The notes below the pieces were generated by a model. It saw only the letters and a list, made by a program, of their open reading frames with translations, was not told where the DNA came from and did no database searches. A program made the position numbers and the translations under genes. From CAZJHX01 sp964545715 (GTDB lineage Bacteria; Myxococcota_A; UBA9042; GCA-2863065), in contig CAZJHX010000041.1 of assembly GCA_964545715.1 (NCBI GenBank), positions 1-64,000 on the forward strand: 64,000 nucleotides of DNA. The letters run 5' to 3'. Within the stretch, counting starts at the first letter, position 1. Each line of letters begins with the position of its first letter. Positions 51,361 to 60,231 of the stretch are shown in pieces.

Positions 51361-54029
51361 TCGGGGTCGTCCGGGTTCAGATCTTGCGGCAGGTCGGCCA
51401 GGTTCTCGGGCAGCACCGTCTTGATGCGGCCGTCAGCCTCGGCGCGCGGGCACGGCAGATCGATGCAGCGCTGGGTGTTCAGGGATTCATTCTTGATGTG
51501 GCAGAGGTCGGCCGCCGGCCTCAAATCGATGCACGCGTCTGGGATGCAGCGCCGCTCCTGGCACGTGTTGGCCGCCGGGCAGTCGCTGATCCCGCCCTTT
51601 TTGCCGGTGCACGTCGGGCGGCACCGCAGCTCCACGCACTCCGAGATGATCGGGATGCACAGGCCCTGTACGCACCTCAGCTCAGAGGGGCATTCGCTGT
51701 CCAGGCTGCACCCGCTGCACACGTCCTGACAGGTGCCCGCAATGCACTCGCCCTCGCAGTCGCCGCCGCCCGTGCACACCCGCTGGGGGCCGCACCAGCC
51801 GAAGCGGCAGACCTCGCTGACGTCGCAGTCGTCGCTGCCCTCACATCGCGTCCGCTTGGGGATGCATCGGCGCTCCTCGCAGCCTTGTCCGGCCGCGCAG
51901 TCGCCGTCCACGACGCAGGGCGATCCGCCGCCAAAGCAGTACAGCAGCGCCGGGTTGCAGGTGGTCGACTCCAGGCACGGCAGCCCCGGTCGCGGCGCGC
52001 AGCCACCGTCGATGCACAGCCGCAGCTGCTCGCCGGTGGTGATGAAGTTGGGGCAGTCCTCGTCCTCGATGCATCGCAGCGCGCACCGTCCGTTGATGCA
52101 CCGCATGCGGTCGGAGACGCACAGCCCGTCCACGCATCGGCAGACGTCGCCCTCGCACAGCTCCGGGTCGCACTCCGGAGTGATCTTGCACGTTTGGCAG
52201 GCCCCGTTGCGGCACAGCTCTTCGGTTTTCAGGCACTCCAGGTCCTCGGTGCACCGCATGTCGTCGTGCCCGCAGTACCGGCTGAACTCCTCTTCCAGCT
52301 TTGTGGTGTCCAGCTTGCGGCAGAAGCGGTCGTGAAAGGCCGTCAGATTGGTCACGCAGCCCTCGAACGTGACGCAGCCGGCCAGATCGATGCTGCCGTC
52401 GGGCAGGCGACACTCCTCCACGCAGTGCGGCGAGCGCACAAACGACTCCAGCACGGCGTCCCGCATCGGCAGCCCGGTGTCGTATTGGGTGTTGTTGTTC
52501 TTCAAGATGGTGAAGCCCGACCCGCCCTGCGCGATGTAGTCGTTGGTCGCCATCTCGTAGACCGCGTCGGGGCGCAAGGCCTCTTCCACGCAGTCATCTT
52601 TGTCGTCCAGGTCTGCCTTGGAGCAGTCCGTTAGAAAGATATCCTGGGCCTTGGGGCAGTCCGGACACTCGGGGGACGGTGGGTTGCAGTTCAGCGTTAC
52701 GCGTATGCCGGCCACCTGGACCTGGCTGTTGCACCCGCGTCCGGCGCTGCGGGCGGCCACGTAGTCGAACAGCTGCTGGATGTCGACGCCCGAGATGAAC
52801 ATGGTGGTGACCGTGTTGTTGAACGGAAAGACGTTGAAGATGCCGTCCAGCGTGATCGGCCCCTCGTAGATGTCGGACCGTATGCCCAGCGTGTTGGTCA
52901 TCCCGAAGTCCGCGCGCGCCTGAAACCGCAGAGCCTCCGCCACCAGATTGCCCAGCGGCGCGTCGGAGCCGCCGAAGCCGAACCGGCGAATCACCTTGGA
53001 CGCGTACCCAAAGACGCTGGTGAGGTCGATCGTCTGCTGCAGCTTCAGCTTGTACGGCTCCAGCAGCTGCAGCATCAGGGCGTCTTCCGGCACGCGCTTG
53101 TCGATGGGGATCAGCGTGTACTTGTGGTTGAGCACCTCCCCGTCGCGCACGATGACGTCCAGCTTGCCTACATACTTGGCAAACGCGCCGGAGTGCACCA
53201 GGGGGACGCGCCGGCCCGCCTTGTCGATGATCACCTTGGGCGGGTCCAGCGCCACGTGCAGGTGCCCGCCGAAGATGATGTCAAAGCCCACGGTGGCTGC
53301 GATGATCTCCTCGTCTTCAGTGAGCCCCGCGTGACTGACGCCCACCATCAGGTCCGCGTGCGGCGTCAAGAAGTCGATGTACTCCTGTAGGATCGTGGCG
53401 TTCTGCAGCGGCAGGATGCCCAGCGAGTTGCCCACGTCCGTAATCGACGTGATGGACGAGAAGTTGGCGATGCCGATGAGCGCGACCCGCACGCCGCCCA
53501 CGTTGGCGATGTGATAGGGCCGCGACAGGTCGTTGAGCGGGTTGGACGGGATGTACAGGTAGTTGGCTGCAAGCAGCGGATAGGACGCCCAGCCCTTGAG
53601 CTGCTTGACGAAGTTGGACAGCCCCTCATCGAACTCGTGGTTGCCGATGACCACGCCGTCGGGCCGCAGCCAGCTCATCACCCGCTGCTCGATCTCCCCG
53701 TGAAACACGTTGAAGATCGGGGCGCCCTGAAAGCAGTCCCCGCTGTCGACGTACAGCACGCGGTCGCCACGCGCCCGCTCCTGCTTGATCACATGCGCCA
53801 CGCGCGCGATGCCGCCGAACGGCGCGTTCTCCTGCAGCAGGCCGAGGGCGACGTCGGTAGCCTGCACCGTCATGTCGTACGGCAGCAGCCGGGAGTGGAT
53901 GTCGGACGTGTGCAGAAACGTGAGCCGGATGTCCTGGCCCTCGACCACGGGATTGGTGTTCTGGCGCCCGCAGCCGCAGATCGAAATCGCGACCGCACAC
54001 CACACCACTAGCCTGCTTGGGGCGTGCAC
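51357..54029 (-). CDS. 5'-nucleotidase/UshA-type metallophosphoesterase lipoprotein with Cys-rich tail
   Basis: 890 residues from GTG 54029. Lipobox I-C-G-C (Cys20). Residues 35-340 are a two-metal phosphoesterase: H-T-S-D-I-H-S-R, D-S-G-D-C-F-Q-G, G-N-H-E-F-D-E-G, S-H-A-G-L and G-G-H-L-H. Residues 345-535 are the 5'-nucleotidase C-terminal substrate domain, with N-x-x-F-P-F-N-N and N-D-Y-I-A-Q-G-G. From about 590 to 860 comes a cysteine-rich tail of dickkopf-like units (C-x5-C-x5-C...), which the family normally lacks. It likely hydrolyses extracellular nucleotides at the cell surface. First of a three-gene operon. Confidence 0.9.
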   Translation of the reverse strand: MHAPSRLVVWCAVAISICGCGRQNTNPVVEGQDIRLTFLHTSDIHSRLLPYDMTVQATDVALGLLQENAPFGGIARVAHVIKQERARGDRVLYVDSGDCFQGAPIFNVFHGEIEQRVMSWLRPDGVVIGNHEFDEGLSNFVKQLKGWASYPLLAANYLYIPSNPLNDLSRPYHIANVGGVRVALIGIANFSSITSITDVGNSLGILPLQNATILQEYIDFLTPHADLMVGVSHAGLTEDEEIIAATVGFDIIFGGHLHVALDPPKVIIDKAGRRVPLVHSGAFAKYVGKLDVIVRDGEVLNHKYTLIPIDKRVPEDALMLQLLEPYKLKLQQTIDLTSVFGYASKVIRRFGFGGSDAPLGNLVAEALRFQARADFGMTNTLGIRSDIYEGPITLDGIFNVFPFNNTVTTMFISGVDIQQLFDYVAARSAGRGCNSQVQVAGIRVTLNCNPPSPECPDCPKAQDIFLTDCSKADLDDKDDCVEEALRPDAVYEMATNDYIAQGGSGFTILKNNNTQYDTGLPMRDAVLESFVRSPHCVEECRLPDGSIDLAGCVTFEGCVTNLTAFHDRFCRKLDTTKLEEEFSRYCGHDDMRCTEDLECLKTEELCRNGACQTCKITPECDPELCEGDVCRCVDGLCVSDRMRCINGRCALRCIEDEDCPNFITTGEQLRLCIDGGCAPRPGLPCLESTTCNPALLYCFGGGSPCVVDGDCAAGQGCEERRCIPKRTRCEGSDDCDVSEVCRFGWCGPQRVCTGGGDCEGECIAGTCQDVCSGCSLDSECPSELRCVQGLCIPIISECVELRCRPTCTGKKGGISDCPAANTCQERRCIPDACIDLRPAADLCHIKNESLNTQRCIDLPCPRAEADGRIKTVLPENLADLPQDLNPDDPE

Positions 54030-54078
54030 TGTGGCGGTCTAACATACATCCTGATTGCGGACAAACGGTGGCATGCAC

Positions 54079-54084
54079 TAGAAT
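54079..54084 (+). promoter_or_regulatory. Candidate -10 box (TAGAAT) for the protease operon
   Basis: 5 of 6 to TATAAT, with TTGCGG 18 nt upstream (54055-54060). Only 10 nt to the ATG at 54095, so the leader would be very short or absent. Confidence 0.4.
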
Positions 54085-54094
54085 CCGTGACGCC

Positions 54095-54670
54095 ATGAAG
54101 CATGCTTTCAGCCTATGTCTTGTCGGTTTCGTCATTGGGCTCACCGCGCCCGCAGAGGCGACCACCGTGATCCGGATATCCCTCGACCAGATGACGCAGT
54201 CCAGCGACGTCATCCTGTACGGTCAGGTCGTGTCCTCCACGCCAATCGCCGTCAACGGCAACCCGCGCCACATCCGCACCGACGTGCACATCCGCATCAC
54301 GCAGCAGCTGAAGGGGCGCGCGATGAAGGACATTACGCTGCAGCTGCCGGGCGGCACGCTGGGGGACTATGCGATGAAGATCCCCGGCATGCCCACGTTC
54401 AAGGCGGGCGGCGAGGTCGTGCTGTTTTTGGAAAAGACAGCGCAGAACTGGGCGCTGACCGGGCTGGGGCAGGGCAAGTACTCCGTGTACCGCACCAAAG
54501 AGGGCAAGCAGCTGGTCCGGCGCCAGCTCGACGGCGTGCACTTCGTCGGCTACGACGCCCAGGGCCGCTTCAAGGCATTGCCACAGGCGGCGGACAAAGC
54601 TGAGCAGACGCTGTCCAGCCTGCTGGCCGACGTGAAGTTCGCGTTGGCGAAAGCCAAGCCGGGTAAGTGA
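54095..54670 (+). CDS. Small secreted protein of unknown function
   Basis: 191 residues from ATG 54095. Sec signal ending A-E-A; mature protein of about 170 residues, rich in beta strands, with the pattern M-T-Q-S-S-D-V-I-L-Y-G-Q-V near the start and L-Q-L-P-G-G-T-L-G-D-Y in the middle. This resembles small exported proteins found next to secreted metalloproteases in myxobacteria, possibly an inhibitor or chaperone (inference). Its stop overlaps the protease start (GTGA). Confidence 0.7.
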   Translation: MKHAFSLCLVGFVIGLTAPAEATTVIRISLDQMTQSSDVILYGQVVSSTPIAVNGNPRHIRTDVHIRITQQLKGRAMKDITLQLPGGTLGDYAMKIPGMPTFKAGGEVVLFLEKTAQNWALTGLGQGKYSVYRTKEGKQLVRRQLDGVHFVGYDAQGRFKALPQAADKAEQTLSSLLADVKFALAKAKPGK

Positions 54671-56577
54671 TCGTGACCCATACCTCACGCCTCCTGCTGG
54701 CGCTGTTGATGCTCATTCCGAGCACAGCGCTGAGCTACAGCATCAACCTGACCCCGGGTGGGTACGTCGTGCGCTGGTCCAAGGCGGACATCGGCTATTA
54801 CACCAACCCCAAGGGGTCGGACGACATCAGCAACGGCAGCGACGTCAGCGCGATCACGGCGGCGTTCAACGACTGGCAGAACATCGGCTGCAGCAAGCTG
54901 ACCTTCCAAAAGCAGGGCGACACCAACACCAACAAGCTGATCAGCAACGGCGCGGAGCCCAACGGCAAAAACGAGCTGGCGTGGGTGGAGGACAACAGCT
55001 GGTCGTTCGGCAAGTACACGCTGGCGGTGACCAGCCCGATCATCTACAGCAACGGCAGCATGGTCGAAGCGGACATCGCTTTTAACGGCTACCTCAACAA
55101 ATGGAGCACGGTCGGCCAGTTCGGGCGCGCGGACGTCAAGAGCGTCGCCCTGCACGAGATCGGCCACATGTTCGGGCTGCAGCACAACCTGGCCGGGTTC
55201 AACCAGAACAACCCGCCCACCATGGCGCCGGTCGTCGATCCCTACGGCAAGACCGCCAGCCTGGAGACCGACGACACCTACGGGCCGTGCTTCTTGTACC
55301 CGGCCGGCCAGAAGTTCGACTGCAACAACGCCGACATGTGCCCATACGTCGTCGAGAAGAACCCGGACAACGGGCAGGAGTACTACGCGCAGAAGCTCGC
55401 GTGTGAGGGTGGCGTGTGCAAGTTCGGCGGCGGCGATCCTCCGGCCGGCAAGGCGCTGGGCGAGCAATGCGCGACTCAGACCGAGTGCGGCACGCCGCTG
55501 TTCTGTCAGCCGATCCAGGGCGGCGGTGGCTTCTGCTCCCAGTTCTGCGAGCCGACTCTGGACGACTGCCCCAGCGGCTTTGGCTGCTTCGCTTACAGCA
55601 ACGCGGACGGCGGCGCGTGCCTGCCGACCGGCGACGCTAAGAAGGGCCTGGGCGAGGACTGCACCGGTCAGGACCAGTGCGAGACCAACCTGTGTTACCC
55701 GTCCATGACCGGCGGCTGGCAGTGCCGCAACCCGTGCCAGGACGACCCCGATTGTCCGGCGGGTGAGGAGTGCTTCTTTGCGCCCGGTTATCCGACGGCG
55801 GCGTGCATGCCCGAGGCGCTGGTGCCCAGCTACAAGGTCCAGGACGGTGACCCGTGCAACGAGGACGCGGACTGCGAGAGCGAGGTCTGCGTGCTGAACC
55901 CGGGCAGCGGTGGCCCGCGCTTCTGCCGGTCCGCCTGTGATCCTGCGGCGCCCGCGTGCTCGGTGGGCTTCATCTGCGCCGAGCTTGGCCCCAAAGGCGG
56001 CGCGTGCGTACCCGCCCCTGAGACACCGACGTTGGCGGAGGAAGGCGAGCCCTGCGTGAGCGGCTCCGAGTGCCTGACGGACATGTGCTTCGGTGGCATC
56101 TGCCGCCGCTCTTGCAACGTGGTCAGCTCGACCTGCGACGAGGGGACCGAGGGCTGTCAGCGCGTCACGCCCGACGGTTTGGTCGGTACCTGTGAGGCGC
56201 GTGGCGCCGTGGCCCTGGGCCTGCCGTGCAACGGGGACGCGGACTGCTGGTCGCGCTTTTGCGAGCAGCCGGTGGATGTCGGCGGTCGTCGCTGCCTGGA
56301 GCCGTGTCCGGCCGGCGGTGAGGACTGCCTGGACGCTCAGCAATGCGCCGCTGTCCCGTCGCTGACGCTGCTCGGCGCCTGCGTGGACGCCGACGGCACG
56401 CCGGATGATCCGGACGTAACCACGACCGGCGAGGAGATTCCGCCGCCGACGCCCCCCGGCGATCGCACCACGAGTCGCTCGACCGGCTGCGCGTCCACAC
56501 CGGCGCCTATGGGCAGCCCGCTGGCTGCAATGTTGCTTCTGCTGGCGGGTCTGATAGTCACCCGGCGTCATGCTTAG
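54667..56577 (+). CDS. Matrixin-like zinc metalloprotease with Cys-rich modules and MYXO-CTERM-like anchor
   Basis: 636 residues from GTG 54667 (GTG 54673 possible). Signal peptide to about 23. Metzincin domain 25-215: H-E-I-G-H-M-F-G-L-Q-H (His163, Glu164, His167, His173) and Met-turn T-M-A-P (Met186). Residues 215-575 are repeated cysteine modules of the type G-x-x-C-x-x-D-x-x-C-x-x-x-x-C-x-P. The end is a Pro/Thr linker, then G-C-A-S, a hydrophobic helix and R-R-H-A. That matches the MYXO-CTERM sorting tail, whose Cys becomes lipid-linked. So the enzyme is held on the cell surface, probably degrading proteins of prey or matrix. Confidence 0.88.
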   Translation: MIVTHTSRLLLALLMLIPSTALSYSINLTPGGYVVRWSKADIGYYTNPKGSDDISNGSDVSAITAAFNDWQNIGCSKLTFQKQGDTNTNKLISNGAEPNGKNELAWVEDNSWSFGKYTLAVTSPIIYSNGSMVEADIAFNGYLNKWSTVGQFGRADVKSVALHEIGHMFGLQHNLAGFNQNNPPTMAPVVDPYGKTASLETDDTYGPCFLYPAGQKFDCNNADMCPYVVEKNPDNGQEYYAQKLACEGGVCKFGGGDPPAGKALGEQCATQTECGTPLFCQPIQGGGGFCSQFCEPTLDDCPSGFGCFAYSNADGGACLPTGDAKKGLGEDCTGQDQCETNLCYPSMTGGWQCRNPCQDDPDCPAGEECFFAPGYPTAACMPEALVPSYKVQDGDPCNEDADCESEVCVLNPGSGGPRFCRSACDPAAPACSVGFICAELGPKGGACVPAPETPTLAEEGEPCVSGSECLTDMCFGGICRRSCNVVSSTCDEGTEGCQRVTPDGLVGTCEARGAVALGLPCNGDADCWSRFCEQPVDVGGRRCLEPCPAGGEDCLDAQQCAAVPSLTLLGACVDADGTPDDPDVTTTGEEIPPPTPPGDRTTSRSTGCASTPAPMGSPLAAMLLLLAGLIVTRRHA

Positions 56578-57598
56578 CGCAGCCCATCGCGACAATCTGG
56601 TTCGTTGGACGCCCGATCTCGACGGCGGACACTACGAGTCCCACTTTCTCAAGGTTAACCTGGTTGACGACCAGGCGGCGCTTTGGTGGAAGTTCACCGT
56701 CACGCAGCCGCTGGCCGGACTTGGGCCTGCGCGCTTTGAGGTGTGGGCGATCTACTTCGACATCGCCGATCCCGCCAACAGCTGCGCGGCGCGCGAGACC
56801 TTTACCGCGGGGCAGGCCACCATTCAGCGCGACCGGCTGCGCTGCCAGTACGGCGACAACGTGCTGGAGCACGCCAGCAGCAGCGGCGCCATCACGTCCG
56901 AGACCGACGGCCACAGTTTCACGTGGAACTTGTCCTGGGCCGCGGCCGACGCCAGCTTTCGGCACTTTCCGATGCCCGGCATGTACGACGGCGCGTTCCC
57001 CAAGGCCAAGACGCTGAGTCCGGCGATCAACACCTTGTTCGCAGGGACCGCGACGGTGAACGGGCGCACGTTCGACCTCGCCGACAAGCGCGGGATGCAG
57101 GGCCACAACTGGGGCGTCAAGCACGCCGACAGCTGGGTTTGGACGCACTGCAACCAGTTTCGAGAGGACTCCGGTGCGGTCTTTGAGGCTGTCTCGTCAC
57201 GCATCAAGGTGGGGCCCCTGACCTCTCCGCAGCTGACGATCCTTCATTTTGACGACGGCGCGGGCGAGCCCCTGACGATCAACGGCTGGGTCAACATGGT
57301 CGCCGCCACCAGCGACCTGCGCGGGCTGTACTGGCGGTTTCGCGGCAGCGACGGCGTACGTGGCGTCGAGGGCTTCTTCTCGGCGCCGCCGGAGCGCTTT
57401 GTCGGCATCAATTACGAGGACCCGGACGGGCGCAAGACCCACTGTCTGAACTCCAAGGTGGCCGACGGCGAGATCCATCTGCTGCGCAAAGAGGACGGCA
57501 TCTGGCGGCTGACCCGCAGCCTTACGGTGACCGCCGCGGCCGCGCTGGAGATCGGACTCAAGGACGAGACCCGCGGCGTGCGCATCCACATCGAGTGA
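56570..57598 (+). CDS. CrtC/AttH lipocalin-like protein (tentative)
   Basis: 342 residues, no signal peptide. The motif K-R-G-M-Q-G-H-N-W-G-V-K-H-A (about 182-195), followed by W-V-W-T-H-C-N, resembles the AttH/CrtC (hydroxyneurosporene synthase/tocopherol-cyclase-like) double-lipocalin fold. These bind or modify hydrophobic ligands such as carotenoids. ATG overlaps the protease stop by 8 nt, and its own stop overlaps the cysteine desulfurase start by 4 nt. Exact reaction unknown. Confidence 0.5.
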   Translation: MLSAAHRDNLVRWTPDLDGGHYESHFLKVNLVDDQAALWWKFTVTQPLAGLGPARFEVWAIYFDIADPANSCAARETFTAGQATIQRDRLRCQYGDNVLEHASSSGAITSETDGHSFTWNLSWAAADASFRHFPMPGMYDGAFPKAKTLSPAINTLFAGTATVNGRTFDLADKRGMQGHNWGVKHADSWVWTHCNQFREDSGAVFEAVSSRIKVGPLTSPQLTILHFDDGAGEPLTINGWVNMVAATSDLRGLYWRFRGSDGVRGVEGFFSAPPERFVGINYEDPDGRKTHCLNSKVADGEIHLLRKEDGIWRLTRSLTVTAAAALEIGLKDETRGVRIHIE

Positions 57599-58695
57599 GC
57601 GCTGACCGCCCGCGCATCTATCTCGACCACAACGCGACGACTCCGCTCGCACCCGAGGCCCTGGCGGCGATGATGCCGTTTCTGCAGGGCGAGTTTGCCA
57701 ATCCGTCCAGCGCGCATGCGTCCGGTCGTCGTGTCCGCGATGCGGTAGAGACCGCGCGGCGTCAGGTCGGAGCGCTCGTGGGCGCCAAGCCCAGCCAGGT
57801 GACCTTTACATCCGGCGCCACCGAGGCGTTGAACACGGTGATCCGAGGGGTGGGCGGCCATATGGTGGCGTCCGCGGTCGAGCATCCGGCGGTGTTGAAG
57901 TCGGCTCTGGACGGGACCCGAGCGCCCGTGGACGCGTCTGGCCGAGTCGATCCCGCGACGTTCGCTGCAGCGGTTCGTCCGGATACCCGGCTGATCGCGA
58001 CCATGCGGGTCAATAACGAGACCGGCAACCTGTACGACACCGCCGCCATCGCCGCGGCGGCCCGGGCGGTCAATCCCGCCGTGCTCGTGCTCGTGGACGC
58101 GGTGCAGGCGGCGGGCCGCATCGAGCTGGCGCTAGCCTCAACCGGAGCGGACTACCTCGTGATCAGCGCGCACAAGATGAACGGCCCCAAGGGCGTGGGC
58201 GCCTTGATCACGCGCCGCGGGGCGCCCCCGATCGAGGCGTTGGTGATCGGGGGACCGCAGGAGCGCGGTCGACGCGGCGGCACCGAGAACGTGGCCGGGA
58301 TCGTCGGCTTTGGCGCGGCGACTGCCTTGCCGCGTGACGACGAGGAGTTGTCCGCGGTCGACCGCGTTCTCAGGCGGCACATCGGCGGTATCGAGGGGCT
58401 GCACGTCCACGGGGACCCGGACGACCATGCGCCGGGCACGCTCAATGTGCGCTTTGACGGCGTAGAGGGCGAGACCCTGCTGATCGAGCTGGATCTGGCC
58501 GGCGTGTCGGCAAGCAGCGGGTCCGCGTGCGCGACCGGGGACAAGGCGCCCTCCCACGTACTCACGGCGATGGGGCTGACTGCAGGGCAGGCCTATCAGT
58601 CGATCCGTCTGAGCTGTGGTCGGTCAACCAGCCGATCAGACGTGGATCGAGCCGGGCGCATCATCGCAGACGTAATCGCGCGCCTGAGGTCTTAA
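57595..58695 (+). CDS. Cysteine desulfurase (NifS/IscS-type)
   Basis: 366 residues. Class-V PLP enzyme: D-H-N-A-T-T (11-16), T-S-G-A-T-E-A-L-N, the conserved V-E-H-P-A-V, the PLP lysine in S-A-H-K-M-N-G-P-K-G (Lys194) and the persulfide cysteine in S-S-G-S-A-C-A-T-G (Cys312). The long S-S-G-S-A-C loop is that of the IscS/NifS group. It supplies sulfur from cysteine for Fe-S clusters or thiolated tRNA. GTG 57595 overlaps the previous stop (GTGA). No iscU or mnmA is adjacent. Confidence 0.92.
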   Translation: MSADRPRIYLDHNATTPLAPEALAAMMPFLQGEFANPSSAHASGRRVRDAVETARRQVGALVGAKPSQVTFTSGATEALNTVIRGVGGHMVASAVEHPAVLKSALDGTRAPVDASGRVDPATFAAAVRPDTRLIATMRVNNETGNLYDTAAIAAAARAVNPAVLVLVDAVQAAGRIELALASTGADYLVISAHKMNGPKGVGALITRRGAPPIEALVIGGPQERGRRGGTENVAGIVGFGAATALPRDDEELSAVDRVLRRHIGGIEGLHVHGDPDDHAPGTLNVRFDGVEGETLLIELDLAGVSASSGSACATGDKAPSHVLTAMGLTAGQAYQSIRLSCGRSTSRSDVDRAGRIIADVIARLRS

Positions 58696-58758
58696 CGCCT
58701 TCAGTCTCCGGCCTGATGGCCCGATTGTTTCCTAAGCGTAACAAAGGGCAAGGTGAGC

Positions 58759-59490
58759 ATGCGCTACGGAATCATCAGCGATATACACAGCAATCTCGAG
58801 GGCCTCACGGCTGCTCTGGAGGTGCTGGACGCCGCCAACATCGACCGCGTGATCTGCCTTGGCGACACGGTCGGGTACGGCGCCCAACCCAACGAGTGCT
58901 GCGACATCGTGCGCGAGCTGGCCGACATCACGGTGCTGGGCAATCACGACGCTGTGGTTATCGAGAAGCTTGACCCGCGCCACTGTCACGCCGCCGCCCG
59001 TCGCGCGCTCTTCTACTCGCAGGAGCAGCTGAGCGACGAGAACATGGAGTGGCTGCGCTCGCTCGAGTACTCGGTGGACGAGGGCGACGTCTGCTTCTGC
59101 CACGGCTCCCCGATTCAGGCCGAGAAGTTCGAGTACGTGTTCAGCCTGGACAAAGCGGCCGCGCTCACCGGCCACTTCGACGAGCTCAAGAACGTCACGT
59201 TTGTCGGTCACTCGCACCTGACGACCGCGTATCTGGTCACTGAGCGCATGTCGCTGCAGGTCAGCGCGCCCCGCTTCCGCCTGCGTGACGGCGTGAAATA
59301 CGTCTTCAACGTCGGCTCCGTCGGCCAACCCCGCGACCGCGATCACCGCGCTTGCTGCGTGCTCTACGACACCGACGAGCAGGTCGTCACCTACCTGCGC
59401 GTGCCGTACGACGTGGAGTCGGCGGCGACCAAGATCTTCGAGGCCGAGCTCCCCGCCGCCTTCGGTCAGCGCCTCTACCACGGCGTGTAG
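58759..59490 (+). CDS. Calcineurin-type metallophosphoesterase (YfcE/MJ0936-like)
   Basis: About 243 residues from ATG 58759, which has AAGGTGA just upstream; GTG 58753 is in frame. Metal motifs I-S-D-I-H-S-N, C-L-G-D-T-V-G-Y-G, G-N-H-D, C-H-G-S-P and G-H-S-H are complete, and N-V-G-S-V-G-Q-P follows. A cytosolic phosphodiesterase of unknown physiological substrate. Confidence 0.88.
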   Translation: MRYGIISDIHSNLEGLTAALEVLDAANIDRVICLGDTVGYGAQPNECCDIVRELADITVLGNHDAVVIEKLDPRHCHAAARRALFYSQEQLSDENMEWLRSLEYSVDEGDVCFCHGSPIQAEKFEYVFSLDKAAALTGHFDELKNVTFVGHSHLTTAYLVTERMSLQVSAPRFRLRDGVKYVFNVGSVGQPRDRDHRACCVLYDTDEQVVTYLRVPYDVESAATKIFEAELPAAFGQRLYHGV

Positions 59491-59511
59491 CGCGCGCCCG
59501 CGCCGGCGCGG

Positions 59512-59517
59512 TACAGT
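59512..59517 (+). promoter_or_regulatory. Candidate -10 box (TACAGT) for lipB
   Basis: Six nucleotides before the GTG start at 59524; no Shine-Dalgarno. Fits the leaderless pattern. Confidence 0.3.
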
Positions 59518-59523
59518 CCGCGC

Positions 59524-60231
59524 GTGCCCGACCTCTCTTATCACTGGCTGGAAAACATAGACTACGCGGCCGCGCTGTCTCTGCAGGAGCAGCTGCGCGC
59601 TGAGGTCATCGCCGGGGAGCGTCCCGGCGCACTGCTGATGGTCACGCATCCCCACACGGTGACGATCGGCCGCCACGGCGACGACGCAAACGTGACGTCA
59701 CCCCAGCTGTTGGAGGCCGCCGGATGCCGGGTGCACCGCGTCGACCGCGGAGGTGATGTCACGTATCACGGGCCCGAACAGCTGGTCGGCTACCCCATCG
59801 TGCATCTGGGCGGTCTCAAGCTCGGCACCCGGGCGTACATCTGCCGCCTGGCACAGACGATCGCCGCCGTCCTGGCGGACTTCGGTGTCGAGACCCGCTA
59901 TGACGATGACGCGCCGGGTCTGTGGGTTGGGCGGGACAAGATCGTGGCGTTCGGTGTCCACGTGCGCCGCCAGGTGACGACGCATGGTTTTTCGATCAAC
60001 GTTGCGCCGGATCTCCAATTCTACGATCTCATTGTCCCCTGCGGGCTGCGCTGGCGCGGTGTCACATCCATGGCGCGAGTGCTCGGTTCGGCGCCCGCGC
60101 TGCCCGTCGTCCGCGACGCCGTGATCGCCGCTTTCGGTCAGCGTTTCGGCGTGCAGTGGGTCGATTCTGTTCAGGTTCCGAATATAATGCCCACCTTCGC
60201 GTCAAAGGGGTCCAGTGAGGTAAACGCATGA
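59524..60231 (+). CDS. lipB: Octanoyl-[ACP]:protein N-octanoyltransferase
   Basis: 235 residues. Transfers octanoyl from ACP to lipoyl domains. R-G-G-D-V-T-Y-H-G-P-E-Q-L-V-G-Y, catalytic Lys139 (G-R-D-K-I-V-A-F-G) and Cys173 (I-V-P-C-G-L) are conserved. A 25-residue C-terminal extension follows. No lipA is adjacent. Its stop overlaps the next gene (ATGA). Confidence 0.94.
   Translation: MPDLSYHWLENIDYAAALSLQEQLRAEVIAGERPGALLMVTHPHTVTIGRHGDDANVTSPQLLEAAGCRVHRVDRGGDVTYHGPEQLVGYPIVHLGGLKLGTRAYICRLAQTIAAVLADFGVETRYDDDAPGLWVGRDKIVAFGVHVRRQVTTHGFSINVAPDLQFYDLIVPCGLRWRGVTSMARVLGSAPALPVVRDAVIAAFGQRFGVQWVDSVQVPNIMPTFASKGSSEVNA

Noticed and set aside
54685..56595. 636-codon antisense frame opposite the matrixin gene
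   Set aside because: The sense strand has a complete metzincin motif and sorting tail; the antisense product is low complexity Ala/Arg/Val.
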